From the NCBI GenBank assembly GCA_020631735.1, contig CM036201.1, forward strand, positions 71,691,253 to 71,755,252: a stretch of DNA of 64,000 bases. The letters are read 5' to 3'. This document shows, in pieces, positions 45,296 to 55,316 of this stretch (position 1 is its first letter; every line of letters begins with the position of its first letter). The notes under the pieces were generated by a model. It was not told the DNA's origin. It did not search any database and worked only from the letters and a program-made list of their open reading frames with translations. Position numbers and translations under genes: made by a program. This DNA comes from Saccharum officinarum (Eukaryota; Streptophyta; Magnoliopsida; Poales; Poaceae).

Positions 45296-46271
45296 AGGTC
45301 GATCTGCTTTGTTTTCCTGTTGCTTTAGAAACTGTATTGTTGTTTCTCTCAATTTTCTTATGTAAGTTATAGAGGCTTGTTCTTTTTTTTTTGAAAAAAC
45401 ATCTTATATACTCCATCTGTCCTAAAAAGTGTCGTTTTAGACTCTCTTTCTCGTACCAACACTAAAGCGAAAGGACTAAATTGCCCATGTAAAGGAATCA
45501 ACGCTGACCATTCAGGAAGCATAGACTCCGCGCATATCCGGTCGATGACGGCCGTCTCCACCTCTGCGCCTAGCCTGATCTACCTCTGCCTCCATGGCAG
45601 CAGCCCCTTCTGACTCAGCACCGGCTGCTCCACCTCTACCTCAGCAGCACCCGGGTCCTCCTCGATGCTGGTGTGCCCCGACAGAGGCTGTAGGGGGGCG
45701 TAGGATGTGGGTGGGGCCGAGGAAGAAGAGCGCTCGTCGGGGTGGACTCGCCTAGCCGGGGGGCCGTGCTCGACCTCGCTCGCCTGTGGGCACCTGTGCC
45801 TCCGAACCGGTCTCTGGAGCTGTCTCTGCGTCGCAACCAGTTGAGGACGAGGAGGTCCTGGAGGTGGCAGCGGGCCACGGAGGCGAGGTGGAGGCACTCA
45901 ACCAAAACCGATCATCTCCAACAACCACTCATCACAAACTCGACACACACGGGCACATATGAACCTTGTGTTCACAATCGGTTAATTCAGTAGTTGTCTA
46001 TGTTTACACTGATTTGTTAGGCGAGCATTACCGGTGGTTGGTATCAGTGATAGCTACAATAATTTGCACAAGTATGAAGCTTCAGTAGGTTACAAATTCA
46101 TATGCATATATTTGTAATAGCACTGTGTTAGTCTCGGGGATGATATTCTTGTTTCTGTAATTACCTTTAGTATAGAATGTTCGACTGTGCATCAGTTCAG
46201 GGTTGTTGCATTACTGTTCAACTGTGTATAGAACGTTAATGAACCTTTTTGTCCTTTGCTTTTATGTTTCA
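45296..46271. other. Intergenic; Stowaway-like end and GC-rich block
   Basis: TACTCCATCTGTCCTAAAAA at about 45409 resembles a Stowaway left terminus. 45570-45900 is GC-rich with a proline/arginine-rich frame on the minus strand and no known domain. No gene supported. Confidence 0.35.
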
Positions 46272-46299
46272 TGTCACTACACCAGAGAAGGACATCACT

Positions 46300-46580
46300 G
46301 GCGGTTCAAAACCCCCCTTCACTGGCGGATTTTGAACCGCCATAACCAACTTGGCAGTGATAAGCTGATCACATCACTGCCGGTTATGCCAAACCGGCAG
46401 TGATAGCTCGTGTATCACTGCCGGTTCGTGTTACAAACCGGCAGTGATACTTGAGCAATCACTGTCGGTTTGTGTTACAAATCGGCAGTGATACTTGAGC
46501 CATCACTGCCGGTTGTTTTAACCAACCGGTTGTGTAGATTATATTATCACTATCGGTTTTCTTTGAACCGGTAGTGATAT
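46300..46580. repeat. CACTA left subterminal repeats
   Basis: About ten copies of ATCACTGCCGGTT or its complement AACCGGCAGTGAT. Neighbouring copies are inverted, so hairpins are possible. These are the usual transposase-binding sites in this superfamily. Confidence 0.85.
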
Positions 46581-46787
46581 ACTTTTCACAATTTGTATTT
46601 TAATAATTGTTTTATTTTCATTTCGAGGGGAGGTGGTGGGTGGGAGGTCGGGGAGGTGGAGGTGGTTGCTATCGATCAATTTGATATCGATGTGGAGGTG
46701 GTTGTGGATCAGCGACAATACAAACCCATCAACATTTATATTACAAAAGTTCCAAAAAAAACTTTAAGTATCGAATTAAGAGTCGCA

Positions 46788-47435
46788 TTACAATAGCCTA
46801 TCGATGTGGTCTCTTCCGTACTGGGTCTTGTACTTCTTAGTCCTCACAATGGAGAATGATCCTTTCTTGGTCAATATCTCGTCCATCACAAACCTTGCTA
46901 TCTCCTCTTGAATTCCTCTCATCTCAAAATCTAGCAACTGGTTGTGATTGTTTGCTTTGCGCTGTAATTGAAGCAAGATGATATTGAGATGCACAAACGT
47001 AAGACAAAACAATAGAAATGGGATGCCTACGTACCATATCATCTCCATTATCTGTTTTTACGCCAAAGTATTTTAGCATTGCCCACATCACATAGAACCC
47101 GCATTTGTTGTTCCCCATCGGTTGATCTAGGGTCTTGAGATCCTCCATATACTTTACACTGAATGGGGCACTCCATTGTTTTTGCATCTTGCTATCGAGA
47201 TTTTTCCAATCAGGTAATGCCTTCATTCTATGTGACATTGTAAATGAAGTGTGAAGGCCGAGGACATTACAATATCCTATGTGATTAGAAAGTGTTGTGA
47301 TATTGGGTTCACTTACTTATTCAGCACTTTGACTAGGGAGTCAATAAGAGAAAGTGACTTTTTCTTTGAGTCCCACACCTCGATATGTGAATCTTGAAGA
47401 TAGATATCTACGAGGATGAAATGGTTGCTGCAATC
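46788..47435 (-). pseudogene. Ulp1-like (peptidase C48) domain inside CACTA
   Basis: Ulp1 enzymes are cysteine proteases that process SUMO. The minus strand shows all four catalytic elements in order: His in CSNHFILVDI (about 47420), Asp in EVWDSKKK (about 47375), then after a probable intron Gln and Cys in QPMGNNKCGFYVMW (about 47130-47090). The C-terminal end is near 46788. The upstream part of a full-length Ulp1-type protein is not seen. Such domains are known passengers of CACTA and Mutator elements in plants. Whether it is translated is unknown; no start codon in good context precedes the His segment. Confidence 0.65.
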
Positions 47436-48829
47436 ACAAAGTCCATGTTATTGAATGACATATCAAGAAAAGAAACACTAAAATAAGGGTCGAGAACACA
47501 TACTCGCGTCGAGCGGTGGCGGCGTGCACTGGCGGACAGCGTCGAGCGCGCAAGTGTCGTGCACTGGCGTTGGAGCACGCTAGCGCCTTATATAACCCAC
47601 GCATCCAGAACAATATCTACAACATATATAGTTCTAAGCATCTCTTTATTTCTAGCACACAAGTTTCAGTACTCAATAATATCTCTATCCTTTGCATTGC
47701 TGGATAATGAGTTTGGTAAGAACTCATCATTTGGAACTAGAAAAACAATTTAATCACAACAAACTAGTTGATTGGTGTATCATCGCTTAATAAGATTTGT
47801 CAGTATAGGTATGAAACACAAAAAATTCTACTGAACTGACCTGTTTAGAGACAAGAATGCGTGACCCCACTTGAATTTCCCAAGCAGCAAATGTGCTGTA
47901 TCTTCCTCCCCACTGCAAATATGTATATAACATAAGCTGATGCCTGACAGTAACTAATTATAAATCAAGCTACACGATTATATGACCTACATATTCCAAA
48001 CAATATTGTTAGGCAAGGCTTAAAAAAAATTACCATATTATGAGGGCTGCTGATAAAGCTTCCACACAAGATAGTTCACATGGCCGACAATAGTTCACAG
48101 GATTTGCCGCTACTAACCATGGTACTTCAGCTTGTTTTAGAGGCAAAAACGGTATGTAGTAGTCAGCTAAGTTCTTGTTTTCAGACTAATTAGTAACTTG
48201 ATACAAGTTTCATTGGTGCTCATAAAGCAAATGGTAACGGAGACAAAATAAAACTCACGAGGATTGGATCCAGGGGAACAGGTGTTTACCTGTGTTGAAT
48301 AGAGTGAGCTTCTCCTTCCCAACGATGAGCTCGGACACCTACCCCCGGCGTGGCGCTGACCCTGGCATAAGAAATCCCTAAATTTTAATCCAAATCGTCA
48401 CCCTTAAGATCAGCTAAGACCCTTATTGCTTACATAAGACGTCGCTGGGCTCGGTTTTGGCCTAAGGGCCCTGCTCGGCCTCGGCGACGGCCACAGAAAG
48501 GAGCTGCTGCACCGCCGCCCTTCTCCTGTGTGTGCGCGCGAGGCCGCCCCGGCGCCGCCGGGGAGGGCAGCGCTTGCTACCATAGCGCGTGACCCCCACC
48601 TCTGGGTGCGCGTGCGAGGCCACCCCGCCACCATGGCCGTCGAGGGAGGGAGAGGAGAGGGAGCTCAGGGAGTGCGGCTGCTGATGGGAAGAGAGAGTGC
48701 TGCTGCAGTGGGGCGGAGATGAGAGATCCCGTGAGGGAGGGGGAGCCAGGAGTTAGGGTTCACGAGCAGTGTTCTATTCCGTTCGGACAGAGGAGGGAGG
48801 GAGGTCGAGCTATATGTACTGTGGACATA

Positions 48830-49200
48830 TCACAGACGGTTTAAACCACGAACCGGCAGTGAATCTAATTATCACTGCCGGTTCGTGGTTGGAACCGGCA
48901 GTGAAGCTCGTAATCACTGGTGGTTCAAAAACCGGCAGTGAACCTTATTATCACTGCCGGTTTCAGCCACGAACCGGCAGTGAAGCTCATTATCACTGCC
49001 GATTCTAGCCACGAACTGGCAGTGAAGATTCACTGCCGATTCCAGCCACGAACCGGCAGTGATAATGAGCTTCACTGCCGGTTTGACCCCTACCCCAATC
49101 ATTTGAATGTCTGTCAGAGTTTGAACCGGTAGTGAAGATTTATCACTGCCGGCCCAATACAATCCGGCAGTGATGGGCCGGCAGTGATGTTTGAATCTGT
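48830..49200. repeat. CACTA right subterminal repeats
   Basis: About twelve copies of AACCGGCAGTGA or its complement, often as inverted pairs separated by TAAT/ATTA-like spacers. They mirror the left end. Confidence 0.85.
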
Positions 49201-49210
49201 AGTAGTGTGT

Positions 49211-49710
49211 GATGCAGGGATAATTTTCTGATGGAAGGAGGGAGAACTATTGCTTCTTGAGTTGTCTCCAAAGTTATCACGTTCATCGTAAGCATATTAC
49301 TAGCCATTTTCTTTTTTTTAGTCAGCCATGACCGCTATATGATATGCCATACTTGCTATCGGTGCTTAGATGGGTGATTGATTCGCACAGACACTTGTAT
49401 TCTGCTGCCTAGTTTGAGGGTCATAATTTTCATTTGGGATTAATGAATTATTGTATTACTTGAAGTCATGCATAAATGTAAGATCATGTGTAAATATTTC
49501 ATGTATTGCCATTTAGTTTTTCCTAGATTTTGATTTTAGGGTTGTTCTATGATTTTTGGGGTTTTTACTATTCAATGTTTTCCTATTTTTTGTTTGTTTT
49601 TCTTATGGGGTTTTAATTAGTATTTGTATCACATAAATTTGCTAAATGATCAAAACTAATGTTGGATCAACCAATCTGGTGTATTTCGGTGTTGAATCAA
49701 AATAGTGTGG
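49211..49710. other. Intergenic, no feature seen
   Basis: AT-rich, T-run-rich sequence with no supported gene or element ends. Confidence 0.4.
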
Positions 49711-50560
49711 CTAAGGATGGCAACGGGGCGGGTTCGGATCGGGTGGAGTGTCTAGGCATCCAAAACCGAAACCCGAACTTGAAACCCGAATCCGCCCCGA
49801 AAACCGATTCGGGTGCAAATCCATTCCCGAAACTGAAACCCGCGGATCTCCGAAACCCAATGGATTATCCAAATCCCCGAGTACACAGCTGGATTCACCT
49901 CCGCTCCACGCCTCCACCCCGTGCGCCGCCTGCGCCGTCTGTCCGTTTGCTCGCCTCTGCCTTGGCTGGGTGCGCCGGCGACCGGCTCCTACTCGGCCCG
50001 CACGCCTCTGCGGTAGTGGGTGGTGGCGCCGGGTAGCAACAACTGCTGCAGGGCGTGCCGGCCCCCTGCTAGGCGGCGGCCAAGGCACAGAGGCTGAGAG
50101 GTGGCGTCGAGGGCCATGGGGAGTCGCGGTACTGGGGTGGGATTGAGAGCTGAGACCGTGAGAGTGAGTGAAGAGAGAGGGGGATTGAGTGGACTGAGTG
50201 CGAACGAGACTACGAGAGTCGAGCGCCAGTGCCTGCGCCCATGCTGCGACGGCCGTCGGGTGGGGTGGGTCTGGTGAGGGAGAGGGATTGAGGGTGGATG
50301 AGAGACTTATATACCTAGGGTTGTTAATGGGCTTCTAGTGGGCTGCTTTGTTTCGGAGCCCCACTAGTGATCCACGGGTAAAATTGAAAAACCACGCAAA
50401 ATCCGCTAACTTTCGGGTATTCGAACCCGAAAAACTATGGATGAAAAACTGGCCCTGAAACCGAAACCACTGGACCTAAAAAAATCCACGGATATCCACC
50501 CGAAATCCGCGGATATACACGTAAAATCGCCTCACTCGCCCGGCGCTTGGTCTACGGAAC
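49711..50560. repeat. Dispersed repeat with GAAACCCG / CCGAAACC motifs
   Basis: GGATGGCAACGGGGCGGG at the left and frequent CCGAAACCCG, GGGTTCGG and CCCGCGGAT variants at both sides (49715-49885 and 50385-50530) enclose a GC-rich middle. The motif style is that of a known abundant grass repeat. No matching right terminus was found, so class and limits are open. Confidence 0.4.
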
Positions 50561-51425
50561 TGGACAGAGTCCGCATCGGGAACCGCAAGCCGAGTCCGGA
50601 TTAAACCAAAGCACGTACGTACGGGGGACTCGGTGCTAGCAACCTGGCCCGTCCATAAAAGTTCGCCTGCCTACTTCCACGCTGCGGCCAGCCACCTCTA
50701 GTACGCGATGTCGCTACGGGAGGAGGGCCTGAGCAAGAAGTCGTTATTCACCGCGGCCATGCGGGACGCCACGGCATGCCTCGCCGGCTCCAGAGGGTGG
50801 TCGAGCCTGAGCTAGCCTAAAAAATAACCATGGTTATCGTCAGCGTGGATTATCGCCCCGCTTGCTCCGCCTCTGCGCGTTTCCGATCTGCGTTTTTCCC
50901 TCCCTATAAGCTAACGTACTCATGCAATTAATTACTAGATTGTCAAATGTTTCATTTGACACCTTAGAATCCCACCATGTATAAATTAAGATGACAGAAG
51001 TATATATGCTAAAATGTGTAATTTTCTTTTTGAAAAGAAAAACACTTTGTGCAAAACGTGAATTTCAACGACACTTCGATTGAACAAAAAATAATACAAA
51101 TCGGAAAAAAGAAAAAAAGAAAACAAAACAGATGATGCTGGGAACAAGGGCTCCCAGCGGAAAAAGAGAAGGATGTGGGAGCAAAGAAAACTGAATGGAT
51201 TTTGGAAACAGTTTAGTCCAATGCAAAATCGTTTATTAATTTTTTTCTATTACTTTCTAAAAATGATCAAATCAGCTTAAACTTGTAAAACACATAATTA
51301 TAAATAGAAGACTTCATATTTTCTACGGGGTTAAATTCGTAGATTTTTTTTAATATGTCCATATAAGCCGCAAGACACATGCATCCATAGGTGTAGAAAA
51401 ATTTCAACGTCCCGGTTGCAACTCA
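50561..51425. other. Intergenic with a short gene-like frame
   Basis: A 35-codon frame at 50708-50815 (MSLREEGLSKKSLFTAAMRD, then ATACLAGSRGW...) has coding-like composition but no recognised family. The rest is AT-rich with A-runs. Confidence 0.25.
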
Positions 51426-51429
51426 CGGA

Positions 51430-51722
51430 CAATCATGGGCGGATCCAAAGGGTATTCCCTGTATTCTCGGAAATACCCAACTATTTCGATACACTTTTAT
51501 GTATATATATGTGTATATACTTATATATGTATATGTATAATGCTATATTTTGTAGTATTTTCACTCATTGTAGCCCAAACCAGTAAAAAACAGCTTCTCG
51601 GCCTGACTCTGCCATATTTTATAGTATTTTCACCCATTGCAGTTAAAAAACAGCTGATTTTTTTTTGTTGACGTGGAAGTAAGAATACCCAAGCTTCAAA
51701 TCCTGGCTCCGTCACCACGGAC
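51430..51722. repeat. Small DNA-element-like repeat
   Basis: The left end GGGCGGATCCAAAGGG and right end CCTGGCTCCGTCACC are partly inverted (GGCGGA.CCA / TGGCTCCGTC), a terminus type seen in common small plant DNA elements. The interior is AT-rich with a direct repeat of TATTTT(G/A)TAGTATTTTCAC near 51545 and 51615. Confidence 0.4.
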
Positions 51723-52456
51723 AATACGGGCATGTAGCCAAACGAAGCCTTAGCGATTCTACCTACAAATTCTAGTACGTACGTACTTACATGTTAGGCC
51801 CGTGTAGACTGGAACAGATACCGGTCCACACAATCCACGCGAATACGTGATGGTGATGACCTAGGTAAACCGGACGCCGGACGCGGGACGCCGCACCACC
51901 GACCAGACCGGCAACGACGGCCTTTGCGTCATCGTGCTCCGTGTCGCCGTCCTGCGCGGCGTCCGCGCGCTCCGGCTGCTGCACCCGCCAAACTCAAGCA
52001 CCGCGCCACCGCACTGGGCTTCCTTTATCACGGCTCATCCCCGCCTCCCCGGCCTCATCGGTAAGTGCAGCTGTAGCCTGTAGCAGGCCGAGGTTGTTTG
52101 TTTACTTCTTTTTTTTTTCCGTTTGCTTTCAGACCTCAGACACTGCATGCATTCAATTCTGAGGAAATTAATTTGTTAGATCTAGCAATTTGAAGGGTAG
52201 CTTACACTTTACAATACACTTTACATTATGTTGAGAAATTAATGTATATTAGACTCGATCATTGTTGATCTGACACTTGTGTACGCGAATGTTTATCCAA
52301 AATAGGCAAATCGCACCCCCCTATATTTTGCTTCATTACGGCGGAGGAATCTCGCATAAATTTTATAGGAATCAGCTCAATTTCACAGCAAAAACATAGG
52401 AACAAAATTTTTTTCCCGGCAATCCAAACAGGCCAATCTCTGCCAGGCTGCCAGCA
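51723..52456. other. Upstream of MATH-BTB copy 4, possible exon fragment
   Basis: 51930-52060 is GC-rich and open, reading ...LRGVRALRLLHPPNSSTAPP..., then a GTAAGTG donor-like site at 52061. Family unknown. The copy 4 upstream has little similarity to the promoters of copies 1 and 2. Confidence 0.3.
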
Positions 52457-52462
52457 ATGAAC

Positions 52463-52937
52463 ATGAGTACCAGCATATTTGATGCTTGTTTCACGCATCA
52501 GTTCAAACTCAACTATTTGGAGACGGAGAACGTTGCCATCGGACACTCAGTCGGTTCGGAGGACATCTCCGCCGGTGGGCACCTCGGGAAAGGAAAGAGA
52601 ACAACGGTGAGTACTTATCTGTCTTCCTCCAGCATCAGAGCAGATCCAAAGACGTCAAACCTGTCTTCGAGGCCTTCGTGATGGACAAAGACGGTGGCAC
52701 TCTATCTTCATCCCATAAAAACAGGTTGGTGCATGTTTTCGCACCCAAGGGCTGTGGCAGCGACAGCCGGGGATGGCCTTGCTTCGTGAAGCGAAGCGTC
52801 CTCGAGGTGCCGCCCTCCGACATTGGTAGCCATCTCGGCCACCTGCTGGACTGCACAGATGGCTCCGATGTTTCATTCGTCGTCGACGGAGACATGTTCC
52901 CTGCACATCGGGCAGTGCTTGCCGCCCGCTCACCTGT
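52463..52937 (+). pseudogene. MATH-BTB copy 4, 5' part (MATH plus BTB start)
   Basis: The start MSTSIFDACFTHQFKLNYLE aligns with copies 1-3. Near 52590 about 30 bases are missing relative to copy 1 and the frame shifts. At 52805 the sequence jumps from the VKRSVLE codons directly to VPPSDIGSHL, removing about 70 bases present in copy 2. The jump lies at a short CTCGAG-type direct repeat, which points to repeat-mediated deletion. The BTB begins normally (SDVSFVVDGDMFPAHRAVLA) and is cut at 52937 by the Copia element. Confidence 0.85.
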
Positions 52938-54089
52938 TGAAGGATCGAAACGGGCGACCAGAGGGGGGGTGAATGGTCGTGGAAGCCAAAAATAATTTCT
53001 AACCCTTCCTCTAAACACAAAACCTGATTAAATCACGTTTTCTAAATCTGGCTAGAACTCTATGTACCTAGTAAACCTGATGTGGACGAAAATCCGTAAC
53101 TCCGATCGACCTAAAAATTTGTCAGATTAAACTAGATGAAATTACGAAACTAACCCAACTAGAATCACGTCAATCGGACTTACGGATCTTGAGATAAAAA
53201 TAAAACAAGCAGACTATGTCAGATTCTGACGAGAATTGTAAAGAATCAATCGAGATGCACAAGATCAATCATTATAGATGACAGATTAAATTGAGTAATT
53301 GAACTTACAAAAGTGCATCTAGCCTCCGCCCGAACATCCTCCCTCTCTTAATCGGAGAGATCAACAAAAACCTCTCACTAAAATTCAAACCCTAGGCTAG
53401 ACCGGAGAGAGGAAAAACTGAACCGTGGAAACCGGGACACGAGTACTATTCACGGTACTGTTCACGCGTGAATAGTAACTCGCCGAGAGTCCAAAACGTT
53501 CCGCACCATTCTCAACCCTAGGTGCCACATATTTATATCTCTAAAGGGTGGCACGACCTATTTTCACATAACCCCCTACGCTAAATAAATTCAACGTAGG
53601 GGCGTAAATTCCAATTACGTCCTCCATGGCAAATTCCGCGATGTCCGCGATCCCTCCATCTCCGCGATGTGATCCTCGCGATGTCGCCGCACGACCATCC
53701 GAAATCGTATCGCGGTCGCCAGAATTTCCATCTTCAGCCAACGCACGCGCGCACGAGCGTCCTGGTACGATGCATGGCTTTGTGGCTCAACCAGCGAACC
53801 CCGGATTTTGTGGCGTAATCTGGAAACCTCCCTCGACGTCCTCCCACCGTGTAGCCAGGTACAGTAGACGTACACCACACGATCGCCTGTCCCTCGAACG
53901 CAAGCCTCGATCCGCCCTTCTCCGCCCCCACGGTTCTTCGGAACGGCATCCTATCCTCGTTCTTCACTCGTCGCCACATGTACCTTGTCTCCACCTGTCA
54001 CCTACAACCACAACCTGCCGAGAGATACGTCACACGCACACCGTGTTGTCAATCGCTCATCACCAAGGTGCTAGCACACCGGCATCTCA
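52938..54089 (-). repeat. Copia 3' LTR (left on the plus strand)
   Basis: On the minus strand it starts TGAGATGCCGG and ends GATCCTTCA, with canonical TG...CA ends. Length 1152 bp. An inverted pair, ACTATTCACG and CGTGAATAGT, lies at about 53447-53480. A long open frame (53626-54102, plus) is antisense to the element and looks accidental. Confidence 0.93.
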
Positions 54090-54100
54090 ATCTCCCCCTT
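54090..54100 (-). promoter_or_regulatory. Polypurine tract
   Basis: The minus strand reads AAGGGGGAGAT immediately before the 3' LTR. Similar GGGGGAG tracts lie at about 54322-54331, 54379-54388 and 54410-54420. Multiple tracts are a reported Sirevirus feature. Confidence 0.8.
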
Positions 54101-55316
54101 GATGAGTGCATTGACAACACCACACCACACAAATTTATTGGAACTAAAAAAAATAAAAAGAAAGAAAAATAAACAATCTTGATCCCCAAAGACATGGGCT
54201 AGCGAAAAAGCTAGGCTCGACACAATCAAGACAAAAAAAATCACTCTCCCCAAAATGAATAAAAAACCATATCAATTTCCCAAAAGCAATCTCAGCAGCA
54301 AAACTCAACAATTTCAGCAACACTCCCCCTCAACCCCTCAAAACAAGCATGCCAAGTCTCAGCAAAAACGAAATCAAACTCCCCCTGCAAAAATGAATTT
54401 GTGACTCACTCTCCCCCTTGTTGACAAAGCACTCCATCAAGATAAAATACAAGGAACCAATTTAGAGAAAAGCATGTGAGAAAGCACAAGTCGAAGCTTC
54501 TGAGACATATACAAAATACTTATAAAAGCTAACCAGCAACACGAGCTACTCAGAGAAGGAGCAACACAATGCCATGACAAATAGAATTTTAGAACTGAAA
54601 TCTCTTTGAAAAACCAATTAGCCAGGCAAAAACATGCATATTCCAAAATTAGTGCCAAGCTGAAGACAAAACATATAGCAAGCTGACATGATGGATACAC
54701 AGCTTCAGTCAAAGTTCACTGCAACGCCCACAAATGCATGCATTTGTCATATTTAATTCTGGCTTTTGTGAGCTTGACAAGCAGGGATATGGGAAGCAAG
54801 AGTTGTGCCCAGCCATTTTGTTTAATTTTGATTATGAGCGAGAACCAGCAGGGACATGGGAAAAATCAGAGTTTTGCCCATATTTAAATTCTCAGTAAGG
54901 CAAGCAGATCATGAGCTAAATAGCAGAGATATGGGAATTCAGAGTTTTTGCTCACAACCATACTATGCACTCCCGAGTTAAAACTTGTATTGTGAGTTAC
55001 ATTTGCAGTGAAAACCCATTAAAAGAAGCTGACTACCGAACCATGAGCAAGATATATGTCAAGTATTCAACAAGTCACTAGATCCAGAAAAGCAAGCATA
55101 GCCCAACATAATTTTTTAAGTATATATCTGTGCTGTTTTTAAAATAAAAATTGGTCAAGCAAAGCATTCAAACCTCTCCAAAAACATCGATCGCAAACTA
55201 GCCAAAACAAGTATAAGGCATATGTAACTGAAGCAACTTACAATGATACTAGAATGGGTAACACACTCCGAACTCACCACGCAAACGTGCAAACGTGGTT
55301 TGATCGAGTGGTTTAG
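54101..55316. other. Copia pol-LTR spacer
   Basis: About 1.2 kb with no long open frame. It holds the extra polypurine tracts and three loosely repeated AGCAG(G/A)(G/A)A(T/C)ATGGGAA segments near 54780, 54848 and 54923. Confidence 0.6.

Larger units (their letters stand above)
46275..49207 (-). mobile_element. CACTA (En/Spm) element carrying an Ulp1-like gene
   Basis: The element begins CACTACACCAGA (46275) and ends with the complement of CACTACTACAGA (49207), the defining CACTA termini. TGT flanks both sides (46272-46274 and 49208-49210), the expected 3-bp duplication. Dense subterminal repeats of AACCGGCAGTGAT lie at both ends. No CACTA transposase (TNP2-type) is present. The 2.9-kb interior holds a peptidase C48-like region, so the element is non-autonomous. 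GC-rich sequence at 48420-48720 has no recognised product. Confidence 0.9.

Noticed and set aside
46300..49200. CRISPR-like array
   Set aside because: Short inverted repeats with irregular spacing between CACTA ends; these are transposon subterminal repeats in a plant genome.
53626..54102. 158-residue open frame in the Copia LTR, repeated at 61788-62276
   Set aside because: Present only because the LTR is duplicated; antisense to the element, biased composition, no known domain.
54101..55316. Envelope-like ORF in the Sirevirus-like element
   Set aside because: No open frame of useful length or transmembrane pattern between pol and the 3' LTR.
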